NCBI RefSeq assembly: GCF_003569745.1
Contig: NZ_AP018498.1
Location: 992,001 to 1,056,000, forward strand
Direction: 5' to 3'
From: Altererythrobacter sp. B11
Lineage (GTDB): Bacteria > Pseudomonadota > Alphaproteobacteria > Sphingomonadales > Sphingomonadaceae
DNA length: 64,000 nt
Positions 1-9,287 of the stretch are shown here, piece after piece; within the stretch, counting starts at the first letter, position 1, and each line of letters begins with the position of its first letter. The notes under the pieces are model-generated. The model ran no database searches and had not been told where the DNA came from. It saw nothing but the letters and a program-made list of their open reading frames with translations. Made by a program: the position numbers and the translations under genes.

Positions 1-803
1 CCGTCGCTGGCGCGGATCGCCTCCCGCATGAGGGCAAGATCGGTGAGGAAGCGATCGAGCATCTCCAGCACCGCGTCGCGATTATGCAGGAACACGTCGC
101 GCCACATGGTCGGATCAGAAGCGGCGATGCGGGTGAAGTCGCGGAAGCCGCCGGCGGAATATTTGATCACCTCGCTGCGGGTGACCTCTTCCAGATCCGA
201 TGCCGTGCCCACGATGGTGTAGGCAATAAGATGCGGGATGTGGCTGGTGACGGCCAGCACCCGGTCGTGATGTTCCGGGTCCATCGTATCCACCGTGGCC
301 CCCAGCGCCTGCCAGAAGGCGACCAGTGCGGCGAGTTTGCCCGCATCCGCGCCTTCCGGCGGGGTGACGATGCACCAACGCTGGTGGAACAGCGTGGCGA
401 AGCCCGCGTCCGGCCCGCTGTCCTCCGTGCCGGCGACGGGATGCGCTGGGATCACGTCATGACCGGGCAGGGCTTCGGCCAGCGCGCGCGAGATCGTGCG
501 CTTGGATGAGCCGACGTCGCTCACCAATGCGTCGGGCGACAGCACCGGGGCGATGAGGCTGGCGACCGAGCCCATGGCGCCCACCGGCACGCACAGGATG
601 ACGAGGTCTGCCCCCGTCACCGCCTCTTCCGCGGTCTCGCAGATGCGGTCCGCCAACTCGCGCTCCGTGGCCCGTTGCCGCACGGCGGGATCGATGTCGT
701 AGCCGGTGCTGGTGATGCCGGGCAGATGCGCGCGTATGGCGAGGCCGATCGAGCCGCCCAGCAGGCCCAGTCCGATGATCGCGACCTTGCGAAAGCTGAC
801 CAT
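1..803 (-). CDS. tyrA: Prephenate dehydrogenase (TyrA family), 3' end cut by window
   Basis: NAD(P)-dependent oxidative decarboxylation of prephenate or arogenate in tyrosine synthesis, cytoplasmic. My translation from the ATG at 803 begins MVSFRKVAIIGLGLLGGSIG, a Rossmann GxGxxG nucleotide-binding start, followed by the family segments DVGSSK (about residue 85) and HPVAGTEDSG (about residue 108). About 267 codons are visible and the gene runs off the left edge. It starts only 5 bp after the hisC stop, so hisC and tyrA are probably one transcript, a pairing common in alphaproteobacteria. Cofactor preference (NAD or NADP) and substrate preference cannot be told from sequence alone. Confidence 0.9.
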   Translation of the reverse strand, partial: MVSFRKVAIIGLGLLGGSIGLAIRAHLPGITSTGYDIDPAVRQRATERELADRICETAEEAVTGADLVILCVPVGAMGSVASLIAPVLSPDALVSDVGSSKRTISRALAEALPGHDVIPAHPVAGTEDSGPDAGFATLFHQRWCIVTPPEGADAGKLAALVAFWQALGATVDTMDPEHHDRVLAVTSHIPHLIAYTIVGTASDLEEVTRSEVIKYSAGGFRDFTRIAASDPTMWRDVFLHNRDAVLEMLDRFLTDLALMREAIRASD

Positions 804-808
804 CTCAG

Positions 809-1936
809 TCACCGGGCCGCCTCCGCCATTTCGCCAAGCGCCGCGGCGATCTCGGCCATCTGCTCGGCGGTGCCGATGGTGATGCGCAGCGCCTGCGGCA
901 GGCCCTGCCCGGGCAGGTGCCGCACCGCATAGCCGCGCTGCGCCAGGCCATCGAGCGCGGTGGAGGCGCTCAGCGCGCCTTCGAACAGCACCAGCACGAA
1001 GTTCGCCTCGCTCGGCACGGCGCGCAGGCCGTGATTGCCCAGCGCCTCTATCCGGGCGGCGAAGCGGGCGCGCTCGGCGTTGTTGTGGGCGCGGGTCCGC
1101 TCGACGAAGTCCTGATCCGCCACGGCGGCGAGGGCGACGGCCTGCGCGCCATTGCCGATGTTGAAGGGCCCGCGGATGCGGTTGAGCGCGGCGATGATCG
1201 CCGGCGCACCGGTGCCCCAGCCCACCCGTTCCCCGGCGAGGCCATAGGCCTTGGAGAAGGTGCGGGTGGCGAGCACATTGGCATGGGCCTGGGCCAGGGC
1301 GATGCCGCCGTCATCCGCTTCCGGCGGGACGTATTCGGCATAGGCCTGATCGATCACCAGCAGCACCTGCGAGGGCAGGCCGGCATGCAGGCGGGCGAGT
1401 TCGGCGCGGGTGAGGAAGGTGCCGGTGGGGTTGTTCGGATTGGCGATGAACACCACCCGCGTCCGCTCCGTCACTGCGGCGAGCAGCGCGTCGACATCGG
1501 TGCCGTAATCCCGGTCGGGCGCTTCCACCGGCTGCGCCCCGCAGCGCCGCGCCGCGATCTCATAGAGCGAGAAGCCGTAGCGGACATAGAGCACGTCGTC
1601 CCCCGGCCCGGCGAAGGCGCTGGCGGCGATGGTCAGCAACTCGCCCGAACCGGTGCCGCAGATGATGCGGGCCGGGTCGATCCCGTGCAGCGCACCGAGT
1701 GCTTCGCGCAGGGCGGTGCTGTCCGGATCCGGATAGAGCGCCGGCGGTACGGCTTCCGCGCGTGCGGCAAGGGCGAGGGGGCTGGTGCCGAGCGGATTTT
1801 CGTTGGCGGAGAGCTTTACCAGCCGGCGCCCGTCCGCTGCCTTGCTCTTGCCCGGAACATAGGCATGGATCGCTTCGATCCAGGGCTTCATCTGCGGGGC
1901 TGCGGGGGCGGCGATGTCGGTCACGGGCGGGCGCAT
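809..1936 (-). CDS. hisC: Histidinol-phosphate aminotransferase
   Basis: Pyridoxal-phosphate aminotransferase of the aspartate-aminotransferase fold, moving the amino group between histidinol phosphate and glutamate. In sphingomonads it may also serve phenylalanine/tyrosine synthesis, which fits its place directly upstream of tyrA. Visible motifs: [10 protein letters not shown] near the N-terminus, the PNNPTG segment, DQAYAEY with the PLP-contacting Asp and Tyr, and [15 protein letters not shown] containing the PLP-binding lysine. I chose the ATG at 1936, giving 375 aa. An upstream ATG at 2005 would run into the divergent metX gene and adds residues unlike the family. The 56-bp divergent gap to metX must hold both promoters. 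Confidence 0.93.
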   Translation of the reverse strand: MRPPVTDIAAPAAPQMKPWIEAIHAYVPGKSKAADGRRLVKLSANENPLGTSPLALAARAEAVPPALYPDPDSTALREALGALHGIDPARIICGTGSGELLTIAASAFAGPGDDVLYVRYGFSLYEIAARRCGAQPVEAPDRDYGTDVDALLAAVTERTRVVFIANPNNPTGTFLTRAELARLHAGLPSQVLLVIDQAYAEYVPPEADDGGIALAQAHANVLATRTFSKAYGLAGERVGWGTGAPAIIAALNRIRGPFNIGNGAQAVALAAVADQDFVERTRAHNNAERARFAARIEALGNHGLRAVPSEANFVLVLFEGALSASTALDGLAQRGYAVRHLPGQGLPQALRITIGTAEQMAEIAAALGEMAEAAR

Positions 1937-1954
1937 AGCCCCTTGCGGCGGCAA

Positions 1955-1983
1955 TTGACAGCCCGCTTGGCGTCCCCCAATTG
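1955..1983 (+). promoter_or_regulatory. Possible metX promoter with near-leaderless start
   Basis: A perfect TTGACA (1955-1960) is followed after 17 bp by a weak AT-rich hexamer (1978-1983, CAATTG). If used, transcription would begin only a few bases before the metX ATG at 1993, giving almost no 5' leader. This is read by eye; the -10 match is poor. Confidence 0.3.
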
Positions 1984-1992
1984 CCGCTTTCC

Positions 1993-3096
1993 ATGGCCGC
2001 CGCATCCGCCCTCACCAGCAGCAGCATCGAACTTGCCGCCCCGCTGAAGCTCGACAGCGGGCAGCAGCTGGAGAATGTGCGGGTCGCTTACCAGACCTAT
2101 GGCGAGCTCGATGCGGATGCCGGCAACGCCATCCTCGTCTGCCACGCGCTGACCGGGGACCAGCATCTGGCCAATCCGCACCCGATCACCGGCAAGCCCG
2201 GCTGGTGGGAACGGATCGTAGGCCCCGGCCGCCCCCTCGATACCGATCGCTTCCATATCATCTGCTCCAATGTGATCGGCGGCTGCATGGGATCGACCGG
2301 CCCCGCCAGCGATGCGCCCGACGGGCAGCCCTGGGGGATGCGTTTCCCGGTCATCACCATTCGCGACATGGTGCGCGCGCAGATGGCCATGCTGGATGCC
2401 ATGGGGATCGACCGGCTGCATGCGGTGGTGGGCGGATCCATGGGCGGGATGCAGGCGCTGAGCCTGGCCGCCAATTTCCCCGACCGTGCGGCGCGGGTGC
2501 TGGCAATCGCCACCACGGCCCGCCATTCGGCGCAGAACATCGCCTATCACGAGGTGGGGCGGCAGGCGATCATGGCCGACCCGGACTGGCAGGGCGGCGC
2601 CTATCCCGGCAGCGGCCGCGCGCCGGACAAGGGCCTGGCCGTGGCCCGCATGGCCGCGCATATCACCTATCTTTCCGAAGCCGGGCTGACGGAAAAGTTC
2701 GGCCGCCGGCTGCAGGATCGGGAGGCGAAGAGCTTCGGCTTCGATGCCGATTTCCAGGTGGAAAGCTATCTGCGCTACCAGGGGCTGAGCTTCACCGACC
2801 GGTTCGACGCCAATTCCTATCTCTACATCACCCGGGCGACCGATTATTTCGACCTGGCGGAAGAGCATGGCGGGCGGCTGGCGGATGCCTTCGCCGGAAC
2901 GAAGGCTCGCTTCTGCGTGGTCAGCTTCGATACGGACTGGCTGTACCCCACCGCCGAATCGCGCGCCATCGTGCATGCGCTGAACGCCGCGGCGGCACCG
3001 GTCAGCTTCGTGGAGCTGTCCGCCCCCTATGGGCATGACAGCTTCCTGCTGGACGTTCCGGCGCTGGACCGCGTGATCAAGGGCTTCCTGGCATGA
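1993..3096 (+). CDS. metX: Homoserine O-acetyltransferase
   Basis: Alpha/beta-hydrolase-fold acyltransferase that activates homoserine with acetyl-CoA (some family members use succinyl-CoA) in methionine synthesis. The nucleophile Ser149 lies in VVGGSMGG. The acid is the Asp in SFDTDW and the His sits in PYGHDSF near the C-terminus, so the triad is complete. The length of 367 aa is normal for the family. I prefer the ATG at 1993 over an in-frame TTG at 1981. The stop overlaps the metW start by 4 bp (ATGA), the classical metX-metW coupling of alphaproteobacteria in which MetW is needed for full MetX activity. Confidence 0.93.
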   Translation: MAAASALTSSSIELAAPLKLDSGQQLENVRVAYQTYGELDADAGNAILVCHALTGDQHLANPHPITGKPGWWERIVGPGRPLDTDRFHIICSNVIGGCMGSTGPASDAPDGQPWGMRFPVITIRDMVRAQMAMLDAMGIDRLHAVVGGSMGGMQALSLAANFPDRAARVLAIATTARHSAQNIAYHEVGRQAIMADPDWQGGAYPGSGRAPDKGLAVARMAAHITYLSEAGLTEKFGRRLQDREAKSFGFDADFQVESYLRYQGLSFTDRFDANSYLYITRATDYFDLAEEHGGRLADAFAGTKARFCVVSFDTDWLYPTAESRAIVHALNAAAAPVSFVELSAPYGHDSFLLDVPALDRVIKGFLA

Positions 3097-3686
3097 GCGG
3101 CACGCTGCGCCCCGATCTTGCGGTGATCGCCCGCCACATTCCTGCCGGGGCGCGCATGCTGGATGTCGGCTGCGGCAATGGCGAACTGATGGCCGAGCTG
3201 GCGCATGGCAAGGGCGTGGATGCGCGCGGGATCGAGATCGACCCGGAAGAGGTGGAGCGGGCGGTCGCCCGCGGCCTTTCGGTGATGCAGGGCGATGCCA
3301 ATCGCGAACTGGGCGCCTATCCCGATGACGCCTTCGATTACACCGTGCTGAGCCAGACGCTGCAGACCGCCGAACGGCCCGATTTGATGCTGGACGAATT
3401 GCTGCGCATCGGCCGCAAGGCCTTCGTCAGCTTTCCCAATTTCGCCCATTGGCGGATGCGCTGGGCCTTGCTGTGGAACGGGCGGATGCCGGTGACGCGG
3501 CACCTGCCGGTGACCTGGTACGAAACGCAGAACATCCACCATGTGACGGTGACGGATTTCCGCGAATTGCTGCGCGAGAAGGGCGTGGCCATAGAGCGCA
3601 GCTGGTTCTTCAGCAGCGAGCGCGAGATCAACCCGCTGGGCGCCAATTGGCGGGCCGAATATGCGGTATATCTGCTGAGCCGCTGA
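3093..3686 (+). CDS. metW: Methionine biosynthesis protein MetW
   Basis: Class I methyltransferase-fold partner of MetX, 197 aa. The SAM-site-like motif [12 protein letters not shown] lies near residue 25, followed by the acidic GIEIDPE loop and the family-typical [15 protein letters not shown] segment. Its first codon overlaps the metX stop, so translation is coupled. MetW proteins are known to associate with MetX rather than having an established methyl-transfer reaction of their own. A dispersed repeat starts 26 bp after the stop. Confidence 0.93.
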   Translation: MSGTLRPDLAVIARHIPAGARMLDVGCGNGELMAELAHGKGVDARGIEIDPEEVERAVARGLSVMQGDANRELGAYPDDAFDYTVLSQTLQTAERPDLMLDELLRIGRKAFVSFPNFAHWRMRWALLWNGRMPVTRHLPVTWYETQNIHHVTVTDFRELLREKGVAIERSWFFSSEREINPLGANWRAEYAVYLLSR

Positions 3687-3712
3687 TCCGGAAATTCGCC
3701 TTGTATTTCAAG

Positions 3713-3750
3713 GCGTGGAACACGGTGGAACAGGGTTCATCGCAAAAATT
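3713..3750 (+). repeat. GGAACA-type dispersed intergenic repeat, copy 1
   Basis: A 38-bp element with two spaced GTGGAACA units followed by GGGTTCATCGCAAAAATT. It lies between metW and the EAL gene. Near copies are at 47970-48018 (plus) and 62120-62158 (minus). All three sit outside genes and share the order GGAACA repeats, GGGTTC, an A-rich tail. Confidence 0.65.
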
Positions 3751-3870
3751 CCCATGCCCCCGAATGGCGGGCCTGCTGGACAAGACGGACAGGAGAAAGA
3801 GCGCCCCGATCCTGCGATGGATGGGGTGCTGTAGGGAAGGGTTCCACTGCTTGGTTTGCGTGGTGGCACA

Positions 3871-3974
3871 CTGGATTCCCGCCTGCGCGGGAATGACGAA
3901 AGAGGGGGACGGTTGGTGATCTTCCCCCGACCCTGACCACCACCATCGTCATTCCCGCGCAGGCGGGAATCCAG
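3871..3974. repeat. Pair of inverted 29-bp REP-like palindromes
   Basis: CTGGATTCCCGCCTGCGCGG and its continuation at 3871-3899 recur as a perfect 29-bp reverse complement at 3946-3974. Each arm also has its own small hairpin (TTCCCGC-ctgc-GCGGGAA). The pair lies between the convergent metW and EAL genes and could act as a bidirectional terminator or REP/BIME element. The 296-bp gap 3687-3982 holds only this pair and the GGAACA repeat. Confidence 0.75.
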
Positions 3975-3982
3975 CGCCGGCC

Positions 3983-4741
3983 TCAGATCGCGTCGGTGTT
4001 CAGCTCCGGCAGCATGCCCAGCGCGGGGCGGGCGTACCAATAGCCCTGGTGGTAGCGCACGCCCAGGCGGCGCAGCGTGGCGGCCTCTGCGGCGGTTTCG
4101 ATGCCTTCGGCAATCAGCAGCGTATCGAGTTCGCGGCACATGCCGACCATGGCAGTGACGATCGCCTGCCGCCGGCGGTCGCCATCGATGCCGCGCACCA
4201 GCTGCATGTCCAGCTTGATCTCGTCAGGCACGAAATGGGCGAACATGCCAAGGCCCGAATGGCCCGCGCCGAAATCGTCGATCGCCGTGGCGAAACCGAT
4301 CTGCTTGTAGGTTTCGACGATGGAGGCGACGTGGTCGGGCGAGCCCATCTCCTCGTTCTCGGTGAATTCGAAGATCAGCCGGTCCAGCGGCATGCCGGTG
4401 GCCTGCGCGGTGCGCAGGGTCAGCTGGATGCAGGCCATCGGGGAATAGACGGCATTGGGCAGGAAATTGATCGACAGGCGCGCGTCGCTGCCCATGATCC
4501 CGGCGGCCATGGCGGTTTCGATCGCCTTCACGCGGCAGGCCTGATCGAAGGCATAGCGATTGGTATCGGTGACGCGCGAGAGGATGCTGGCCGCGCCCGC
4601 ACCATCCATGCCGCGAATCAGCGCCTCATAGGCGAAGGGCTGGCCCCGATCCGTGTCCACGATTGGCTGGAACGCCATGGCGAAGGGGGTTTCGAATTCC
4701 GCCCCATCGCGGCAGCCGGTGCAGATTTTGCGCATTGCCAT
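3983..4741 (-). CDS. EAL-domain cyclic di-GMP phosphodiesterase, stand-alone
   Basis: Hydrolyses cyclic di-GMP. The 252-aa protein is essentially one EAL domain. Catalytic signatures are present: YEALIRG, INFLPN, FEFTENE, AIDDFGAG, IKLD, AEGIET and the glutamine of HQGYWY, so it should be active. The N-terminus carries a small Cys pair (ICTGC), also seen in other short EAL proteins. There is no GGDEF, PAS or membrane segment, so any sensory input would come from a partner or from the cysteines. It is monocistronic, with its own upstream AT-rich region (about 4760-4795). Confidence 0.88.
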   Translation of the reverse strand: MAMRKICTGCRDGAEFETPFAMAFQPIVDTDRGQPFAYEALIRGMDGAGAASILSRVTDTNRYAFDQACRVKAIETAMAAGIMGSDARLSINFLPNAVYSPMACIQLTLRTAQATGMPLDRLIFEFTENEEMGSPDHVASIVETYKQIGFATAIDDFGAGHSGLGMFAHFVPDEIKLDMQLVRGIDGDRRRQAIVTAMVGMCRELDTLLIAEGIETAAEAATLRRLGVRYHQGYWYARPALGMLPELNTDAI

Positions 4742-4885
4742 GCGCCCTGATTACAGTCAGCGACTTAAATAGTTGTGAAGATGAAATAATTTTCGGGCCA
4801 GAGCGGAACTCTCGCCTGGAGGCGGCATCGCTGGACATCGATGCCAGCGCCGGCCAAGCTTCCGGATGGTCATCGGGAGAGATTT

Positions 4886-5197
4886 GTGAGCAGCACATTT
4901 GCCCAAGGCACCGTCCATGAGGCCGCCGGCGATCTGCAGTCTGCCGTCGAGGCGGATCCGGAGGTGCTGGCGCTGTGGCAGGCGCTTACGCCGCTGGGGC
5001 GCAATGAATTCATCTGCTGGGTGGAGGATGCGAAGAAGGCGGCCACGCGCGAGCGACGCATCCGGCGCACCTGCGAGGAGTTGTTGGAAGGCAAGAAGCG
5101 GCCGTGCTGCTGGCCGGGCTGTATCCATCGCACGGACAAGGAACCCGGCCGTTGGCAGCAGGCTGTGCTGATCGAGAAGATGGGCAAGCGTCGGTGA
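4886..5197 (+). CDS. YdeI/OmpD-associated (OmdA-like) family protein
   Basis: Small cytoplasmic protein, 103 aa. The segment from about residue 32, LTPLGRNEFICWVEDAKKAA then TRERRIRRTCEELLEGKK, matches the C-terminal helical pattern of OmdA/YdeI proteins, in which an 'R-x-E-x-x-x-W-I-E-x-A-K-x-x-x-T-R-x-R-R-I' string is typical. Residues after it (RPCCWPGC) are Cys-rich and may be an oddity of this lineage. The start is the GTG at 4886 because GGGAGAG lies 5 bases upstream; an ATG at 4841 has no such site. The biochemical role of the family is not established. Confidence 0.65.
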   Translation: MSSTFAQGTVHEAAGDLQSAVEADPEVLALWQALTPLGRNEFICWVEDAKKAATRERRIRRTCEELLEGKKRPCCWPGCIHRTDKEPGRWQQAVLIEKMGKRR

Positions 5198-5221
5198 CCT
5201 GGCCGGCGTATGCCGGTGCTG

Positions 5222-6157
5222 TCAGGCTGCCAGCGTGCCTTCGTTGACGCATAGCACGCTGTCGTCGCGGGCGAGGCTCCACAGGGTGAGGCCGGCGGCG
5301 GCGGCGCGGCTTACCGCCAGGCTGGTGGGCAGTGAGATGGTGACGAGCGCGGTCGCTCCGGCGCGCACGGCCTTCTCCACGATTTCATAGGAACAGCGCG
5401 CGGTGGAGAGGATGAAGCCTTGCGCCGCACCCTGCCGGGCTCCCGCCAGCGCGCCCACCAGCTTGTCCAGCGCATTGTGGCGGCCGACATCCTCGCGCGC
5501 ATGCAGGATCGCGCCATCCATCGTGCAGAAGGCCGCGGCATGGGCGGCGCCCGTGGCGCGGCCGAGCGGCTGGTGATCGCGCAGGGCGGAGAGGGCGGTG
5601 AAGATCGCCTGCGGCTGCAGCGGCGCGTGGGGCGGCACCGGGGGCAGGGGGCGGGCCACCGCCTCCAGATTCTCGATACCGCACAGGCCGCAGCTCGATT
5701 CCGCCACGCGGGCGCGCACGCGATCGGTCAGCTGCTCCACGCCGAGGCCGCTCAGCATGGCGCGCACGATCCAGCCATTCTCCACCTCGGCCACGCCGAT
5801 GTCGGCCAGATCGGCGGGGCTCTTCGCCAGGCCTTCGGTGAGCGCGAAGCCGAGCGCGAAATCTTCCAGATCGCGCGGGCTCGCCATCATCACGGCATAG
5901 GAGAGGCCGTTGAACTCCAACGCCACGGGCGCTTCGGGCACCCATTGGCGGCTGATCGGCCGGCGTTCGCCATCCTTGCGGATTTCCACGGGGTAAGGGC
6001 GGCTTTCCGCGTCGAGCGAGCCGCCCCCAACTTCTGGCGAGCCAACCCCCGCTCGTGGTGAGCCTGTCGAACCACGCGCACCACCGGCACCCGCATCGCC
6101 CGACTCATCCGCCGTGGCCGAAGCCGCGGCAGCATCCGGGCGCGCGGGTTGAGCCAT
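5222..6157 (-). CDS. fdhD: Formate dehydrogenase accessory sulfurtransferase FdhD
   Basis: Transfers sulfur to the molybdenum cofactor so that formate dehydrogenase becomes active. The family CxxC is seen in ESSCGLCGIEN, and AREDVGRHNALDKL and the GxxxSxARCSYEIVEKA-type segment are present. The core resembles normal FdhD from about residue 70 on. The first 55 or so residues are an Ala/Gly/Ser-rich extension without family counterpart, and part of it (RGSTGSPRAG) is encoded by a palindromic repeat. It is the last gene of the C1 array, 2 bp after fdsD, and is the equivalent of fdsC in the Ralstonia fdsGBACD operon. Confidence 0.93.
   Translation of the reverse strand: MAQPARPDAAAASATADESGDAGAGGARGSTGSPRAGVGSPEVGGGSLDAESRPYPVEIRKDGERRPISRQWVPEAPVALEFNGLSYAVMMASPRDLEDFALGFALTEGLAKSPADLADIGVAEVENGWIVRAMLSGLGVEQLTDRVRARVAESSCGLCGIENLEAVARPLPPVPPHAPLQPQAIFTALSALRDHQPLGRATGAAHAAAFCTMDGAILHAREDVGRHNALDKLVGALAGARQGAAQGFILSTARCSYEIVEKAVRAGATALVTISLPTSLAVSRAAAAGLTLWSLARDDSVLCVNEGTLAA
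6055..6076. repeat. REP-like palindrome inside the fdhD coding sequence
   Basis: TGGTGAGCCTGTCGAACCA with flanks: the ends are complementary (TGGT/ACCA) and the core GAGCCTGTCGAA matches the 9839-9906 repeat. It is translated in frame as part of the low-complexity FdhD N-terminus. Confidence 0.5.
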
Positions 6158-6159
6158 GC

Positions 6160-6435
6160 TCAGCCCGCGTCGGAGTGGCCGAGTTCGTCCACCGCGTTGA
6201 ACTCGGTCGCGCGGGTCTGCGGCGGCGGATTGGCACCCGCCGCCAGCTTCTCGATCGCCGCCCGGGCGATGGGCGAAAGCACCGAGTGATCATCGGCGAA
6301 GATCTGGGCCTTCATGCGCGGATCCCAGAACTTGTTGATGTGGTCGGCCGTCGCCAGCACGGCATTGTCATGCCCGATGGCGGCGAAGTTCAAGCCGATC
6401 TGGTCCGCCATGCGGCGGAGCTTGGCGATGCTCAT
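6160..6435 (-). CDS. fdsD: NAD-dependent formate dehydrogenase delta subunit
   Basis: Small subunit (91 aa) of the soluble molybdenum formate dehydrogenase. The segments KLRRMADQIGLNFA, HINKFWDPRMKAQI and LSPIARAAIEKLA are the family signature. The delta subunit has no metal centre; in Ralstonia and Rhodobacter enzymes it is required for stable, active complex. Start and fdsA stop share one base (TAATG), so the two are translationally coupled. The C-terminal 20 residues are family-variable. Confidence 0.9.
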   Translation of the reverse strand: MSIAKLRRMADQIGLNFAAIGHDNAVLATADHINKFWDPRMKAQIFADDHSVLSPIARAAIEKLAAGANPPPQTRATEFNAVDELGHSDAG

Positions 6436-9287
6436 TACTCGGCAGGCTCCATTTCCTCACCCGCGATGCGGCGGGCGCGGGCGGTCAGGTCGGCATATTC
6501 CTCCTGCCACTCGCTCGGGCCGTTGGACGGCGTCACCTGCACCGCGGTCACCTTGTATTCGGGGCAGTTGGTGGCCCAGTCCGAATTGTCGGTGGTGACG
6601 ACATTGGCCTGCGTCATCGGGTGGTGGAAGGTCGTGTAGACCACGCCCGGCGCCACGCGATCGGTCACCTTCACGCGCAGCGTGGTTTCGCCCGCACGGC
6701 TGGCGAGCCGTGCGAAATCGCCATCGCGCAGGCCGCGGTTCTCGGCATCGGTCGGGTGCATCTCCAGCACGTCTTCCTCGTGCCACACCACATTGCCGGT
6801 GCGCCGCGTCTGCGCGCCGACATTGTACTGGCTGAGGATTCGGCCGGTGGTCAGCAGCAGCGGATAGCGCGGCCCCGTCTTCTCGTCCGTCGGCACATAT
6901 TCAGTGACCACGAACTTGCCCTTGCCGCGCACGAAGCCGCCGACATGCATGATCGGCGATCCCTTGGGCGCCTTCTCGTTCACCGGCCACTGCAGCGGTT
7001 CGCCGCTGGACACACGCTCCCACGTCACGCCCGCGAAGGTGGGGGTGAGGCGCGCGATCTCCGCCAGGATTTCGCCCGCGTGGGTGTAGTTCCAGTCGCA
7101 GCCGATGGCATTGGCCAGCATCTGCGTGACCTGCCAGTCCTCATAGCCATTGGCCGGTTCCATCACCTTGCGCACCGGCTGGATGCGCCGTTCCGCATTG
7201 GTGAAGGTGCCTTCCTTCTCGAGGAAGGTGGAACCCGGCAGGAAGACATGCGCGTAATTCGCCGTCTCGTTGAGGAAGAGATCGTGCACGATCACGCAGT
7301 CCATAGCGGCGAGGCCGGCGGCAACGTGATGCGTATCGGGATCGGACTGCAGAATGTCCTCCCCCTGGATGTAGATCGCCTTGAACGTGCCATCCACCGC
7401 GGCATCGAGCATGTTGGGGATGCGCAGGCCCGGTTCGGGATCCAGCCGCACGCCCCAGTCCTTCTCGAACAGCTCGCGCGTCTCGTCCTGCGAGATGTGG
7501 CGATAGCCCGAAAGTTCGTGCGGGAAGCTGCCCATGTCGCAGGCGCCCTGCACATTGTTCTGCCCACGCAGCGGGTTCACGCCCACGCCGCTGCGGCCGA
7601 TGTTGCCGGTGCACATGGCGAGGTTGGCGATCGCCATCACGGTGGAGGAACCCTGCGAATGCTCCGTCACGCCGAGGCCGTAATAGATCGCGCCATTGCC
7701 GCCCGTGGCATATAGCCGCGCGGCCTGCCGCAGCGTTTCCGCCGGCACGCGGGTGACGGATTCGAGGAATTCGGGGCTGTGCCGCTCGTCCGAAACGAAG
7801 CGGGCCCAGTCCTGATACTCGTCCCAGTCGCAGCGTTCGCGGATGAAGTCCTCGTTCGCCAGCCCTTCGGTGACGATCACATGCGCGATGCTGGTCAGCA
7901 CGGCCACATTGGTGCCGGGCTGCAGCGGCAGGTGATGTGCCGCCTGGATATGGGGCGATTTCACCAGGTCGATGCGGCGCGGATCGAGCACGATCATCTT
8001 CGCGCCCTGGCGCAGGCGCTGCTTGATGCGGCTGCCGAACACCGGATGGGCATCGGTGGGATTGGCGCCGATCAGCATGATGACGTCGGCGTCCATCACG
8101 CTATCGAAATCCTGCGTGCCGGCACTGGTGCCGAAGGTGGTCGACAGGCCGTAGCCCGTCGGCGAGTGGCACACGCGGGCGCAGGTATCGACATTGTTGG
8201 CGCCGAAGCCGGCGCGTACCAGCTTCTGCACCAGGAAGGTTTCTTCATTGGTGCAGCGGCTGGAAGTGATGCCGCCCAGCGCGCGGGCGCCGTGCTGGCG
8301 CTTGATCGTGCGCAGCCGCTCGGCCGTGAAATCCAGCGCCTCGTCCCAGCTCACTTCGCGCCACGGCTGGTCGATGCTCTCGCGGATCATCGGCGTGGTG
8401 ACGCGATCCTTGTGATTGGCATAGCCCCAGGCGAAGCGGCCCTTCACGCAGCTGTGGCCGTGATTGGCCTTGCCGTCCTTCCACGGCACCATGCGCACGA
8501 GCTGTTCGCCGCGCATTTCGGCGCGGAAGGTGCAGCCCACGCCGCAATAGGCGCAGGTGGTGACGACGGCACGCTCCGGCTTGCCGATTGCCTTCACGCT
8601 CTTTTCCTGCAGCGTGGCGGTGGGGCAGGCCTGCACGCAGGCGCCGCAGCTGACGCATTCGCTGGACAGGAAATTGTCCGGCGTCTGCCCCGCGCTCACC
8701 ATGGAGGCGAAGCCGCGCCCGTCGATCGTCAGCGCGAAGGTGCCCTGCACCTCGTCACAGGCGCGCACGCAGCGGCTGCAAACGATGCACTTGCTGGGAT
8801 CGAAGTCGAAATAGGGGTTGGAGGTATCGGTCGCCGCGCCGAGATGGTTGGCGCCTTCATAGCCATAGCGCACATCGCGCAGGCCCACGGCGGCGGCCTG
8901 ATCCTGCAGCTCGCAATCATTGTTGGCGGAGCAGGTGAGGCAATCGAGCGGGTGATCGGAGATGTAGAGTTCCATCACGCCCTTGCGCAGCTTTTCCAGC
9001 CGCGGCGTCTGCGTGTGGACATTCATTCCGGGGGCCACCGGGGTGGTGCAGCTGGCCGGCGTGCCGCGCGCGCCGTCGATTTCCACCAGGCACAGGCGGC
9101 AGGAGCCGAAGGCCTTCATGTTGTCCGTCGCGCACAGCTTGGGGATGCTGCCGCCGATCTCCGCGGCGGCGCGCATCACGCTGGTGCCGCGCGGCACGGT
9201 GACCTGGCGTCCGTCGATGGTGAGGCTCACCATCTCATCGGACTTGACCTCGGGCGTCCCGAAATCCTTCTGGCGTTCAAATCCCAT
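6435..9287 (-). CDS. fdsA: NAD-dependent formate dehydrogenase alpha (catalytic, Mo) subunit
   Basis: Oxidises formate to CO2 at a bis-MGD molybdenum centre. Domain order over 950 aa: plant-type [2Fe-2S] (CATDNMKAFGSCRLC), NuoG-like His-Cys site (HPLDCLTCSANNDC), two ferredoxin clusters (CIVCSRCVRAC; CVSCGACVQAC), a further [4Fe-4S] at CAYCGVGC, then the molybdopterin domains. The metal-ligand position is cysteine (DTCARVCHSPT), not selenocysteine. I place the start at 9287 (MGFERQKDFG), overlapping the mobA stop by 11 bp; an alternative ATG is at 9308. Electrons pass to FdsB and FdsG. This is the final step of the formaldehyde-to-CO2 route encoded upstream. Confidence 0.95.
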   Translation of the reverse strand: MGFERQKDFGTPEVKSDEMVSLTIDGRQVTVPRGTSVMRAAAEIGGSIPKLCATDNMKAFGSCRLCLVEIDGARGTPASCTTPVAPGMNVHTQTPRLEKLRKGVMELYISDHPLDCLTCSANNDCELQDQAAAVGLRDVRYGYEGANHLGAATDTSNPYFDFDPSKCIVCSRCVRACDEVQGTFALTIDGRGFASMVSAGQTPDNFLSSECVSCGACVQACPTATLQEKSVKAIGKPERAVVTTCAYCGVGCTFRAEMRGEQLVRMVPWKDGKANHGHSCVKGRFAWGYANHKDRVTTPMIRESIDQPWREVSWDEALDFTAERLRTIKRQHGARALGGITSSRCTNEETFLVQKLVRAGFGANNVDTCARVCHSPTGYGLSTTFGTSAGTQDFDSVMDADVIMLIGANPTDAHPVFGSRIKQRLRQGAKMIVLDPRRIDLVKSPHIQAAHHLPLQPGTNVAVLTSIAHVIVTEGLANEDFIRERCDWDEYQDWARFVSDERHSPEFLESVTRVPAETLRQAARLYATGGNGAIYYGLGVTEHSQGSSTVMAIANLAMCTGNIGRSGVGVNPLRGQNNVQGACDMGSFPHELSGYRHISQDETRELFEKDWGVRLDPEPGLRIPNMLDAAVDGTFKAIYIQGEDILQSDPDTHHVAAGLAAMDCVIVHDLFLNETANYAHVFLPGSTFLEKEGTFTNAERRIQPVRKVMEPANGYEDWQVTQMLANAIGCDWNYTHAGEILAEIARLTPTFAGVTWERVSSGEPLQWPVNEKAPKGSPIMHVGGFVRGKGKFVVTEYVPTDEKTGPRYPLLLTTGRILSQYNVGAQTRRTGNVVWHEEDVLEMHPTDAENRGLRDGDFARLASRAGETTLRVKVTDRVAPGVVYTTFHHPMTQANVVTTDNSDWATNCPEYKVTAVQVTPSNGPSEWQEEYADLTARARRIAGEEMEPAE

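Noticed and set aside
1937-1992. SAM riboswitch before metX
   Set aside because: The gap is only 56 bp and no pseudoknot or conserved aptamer sequence is visible.
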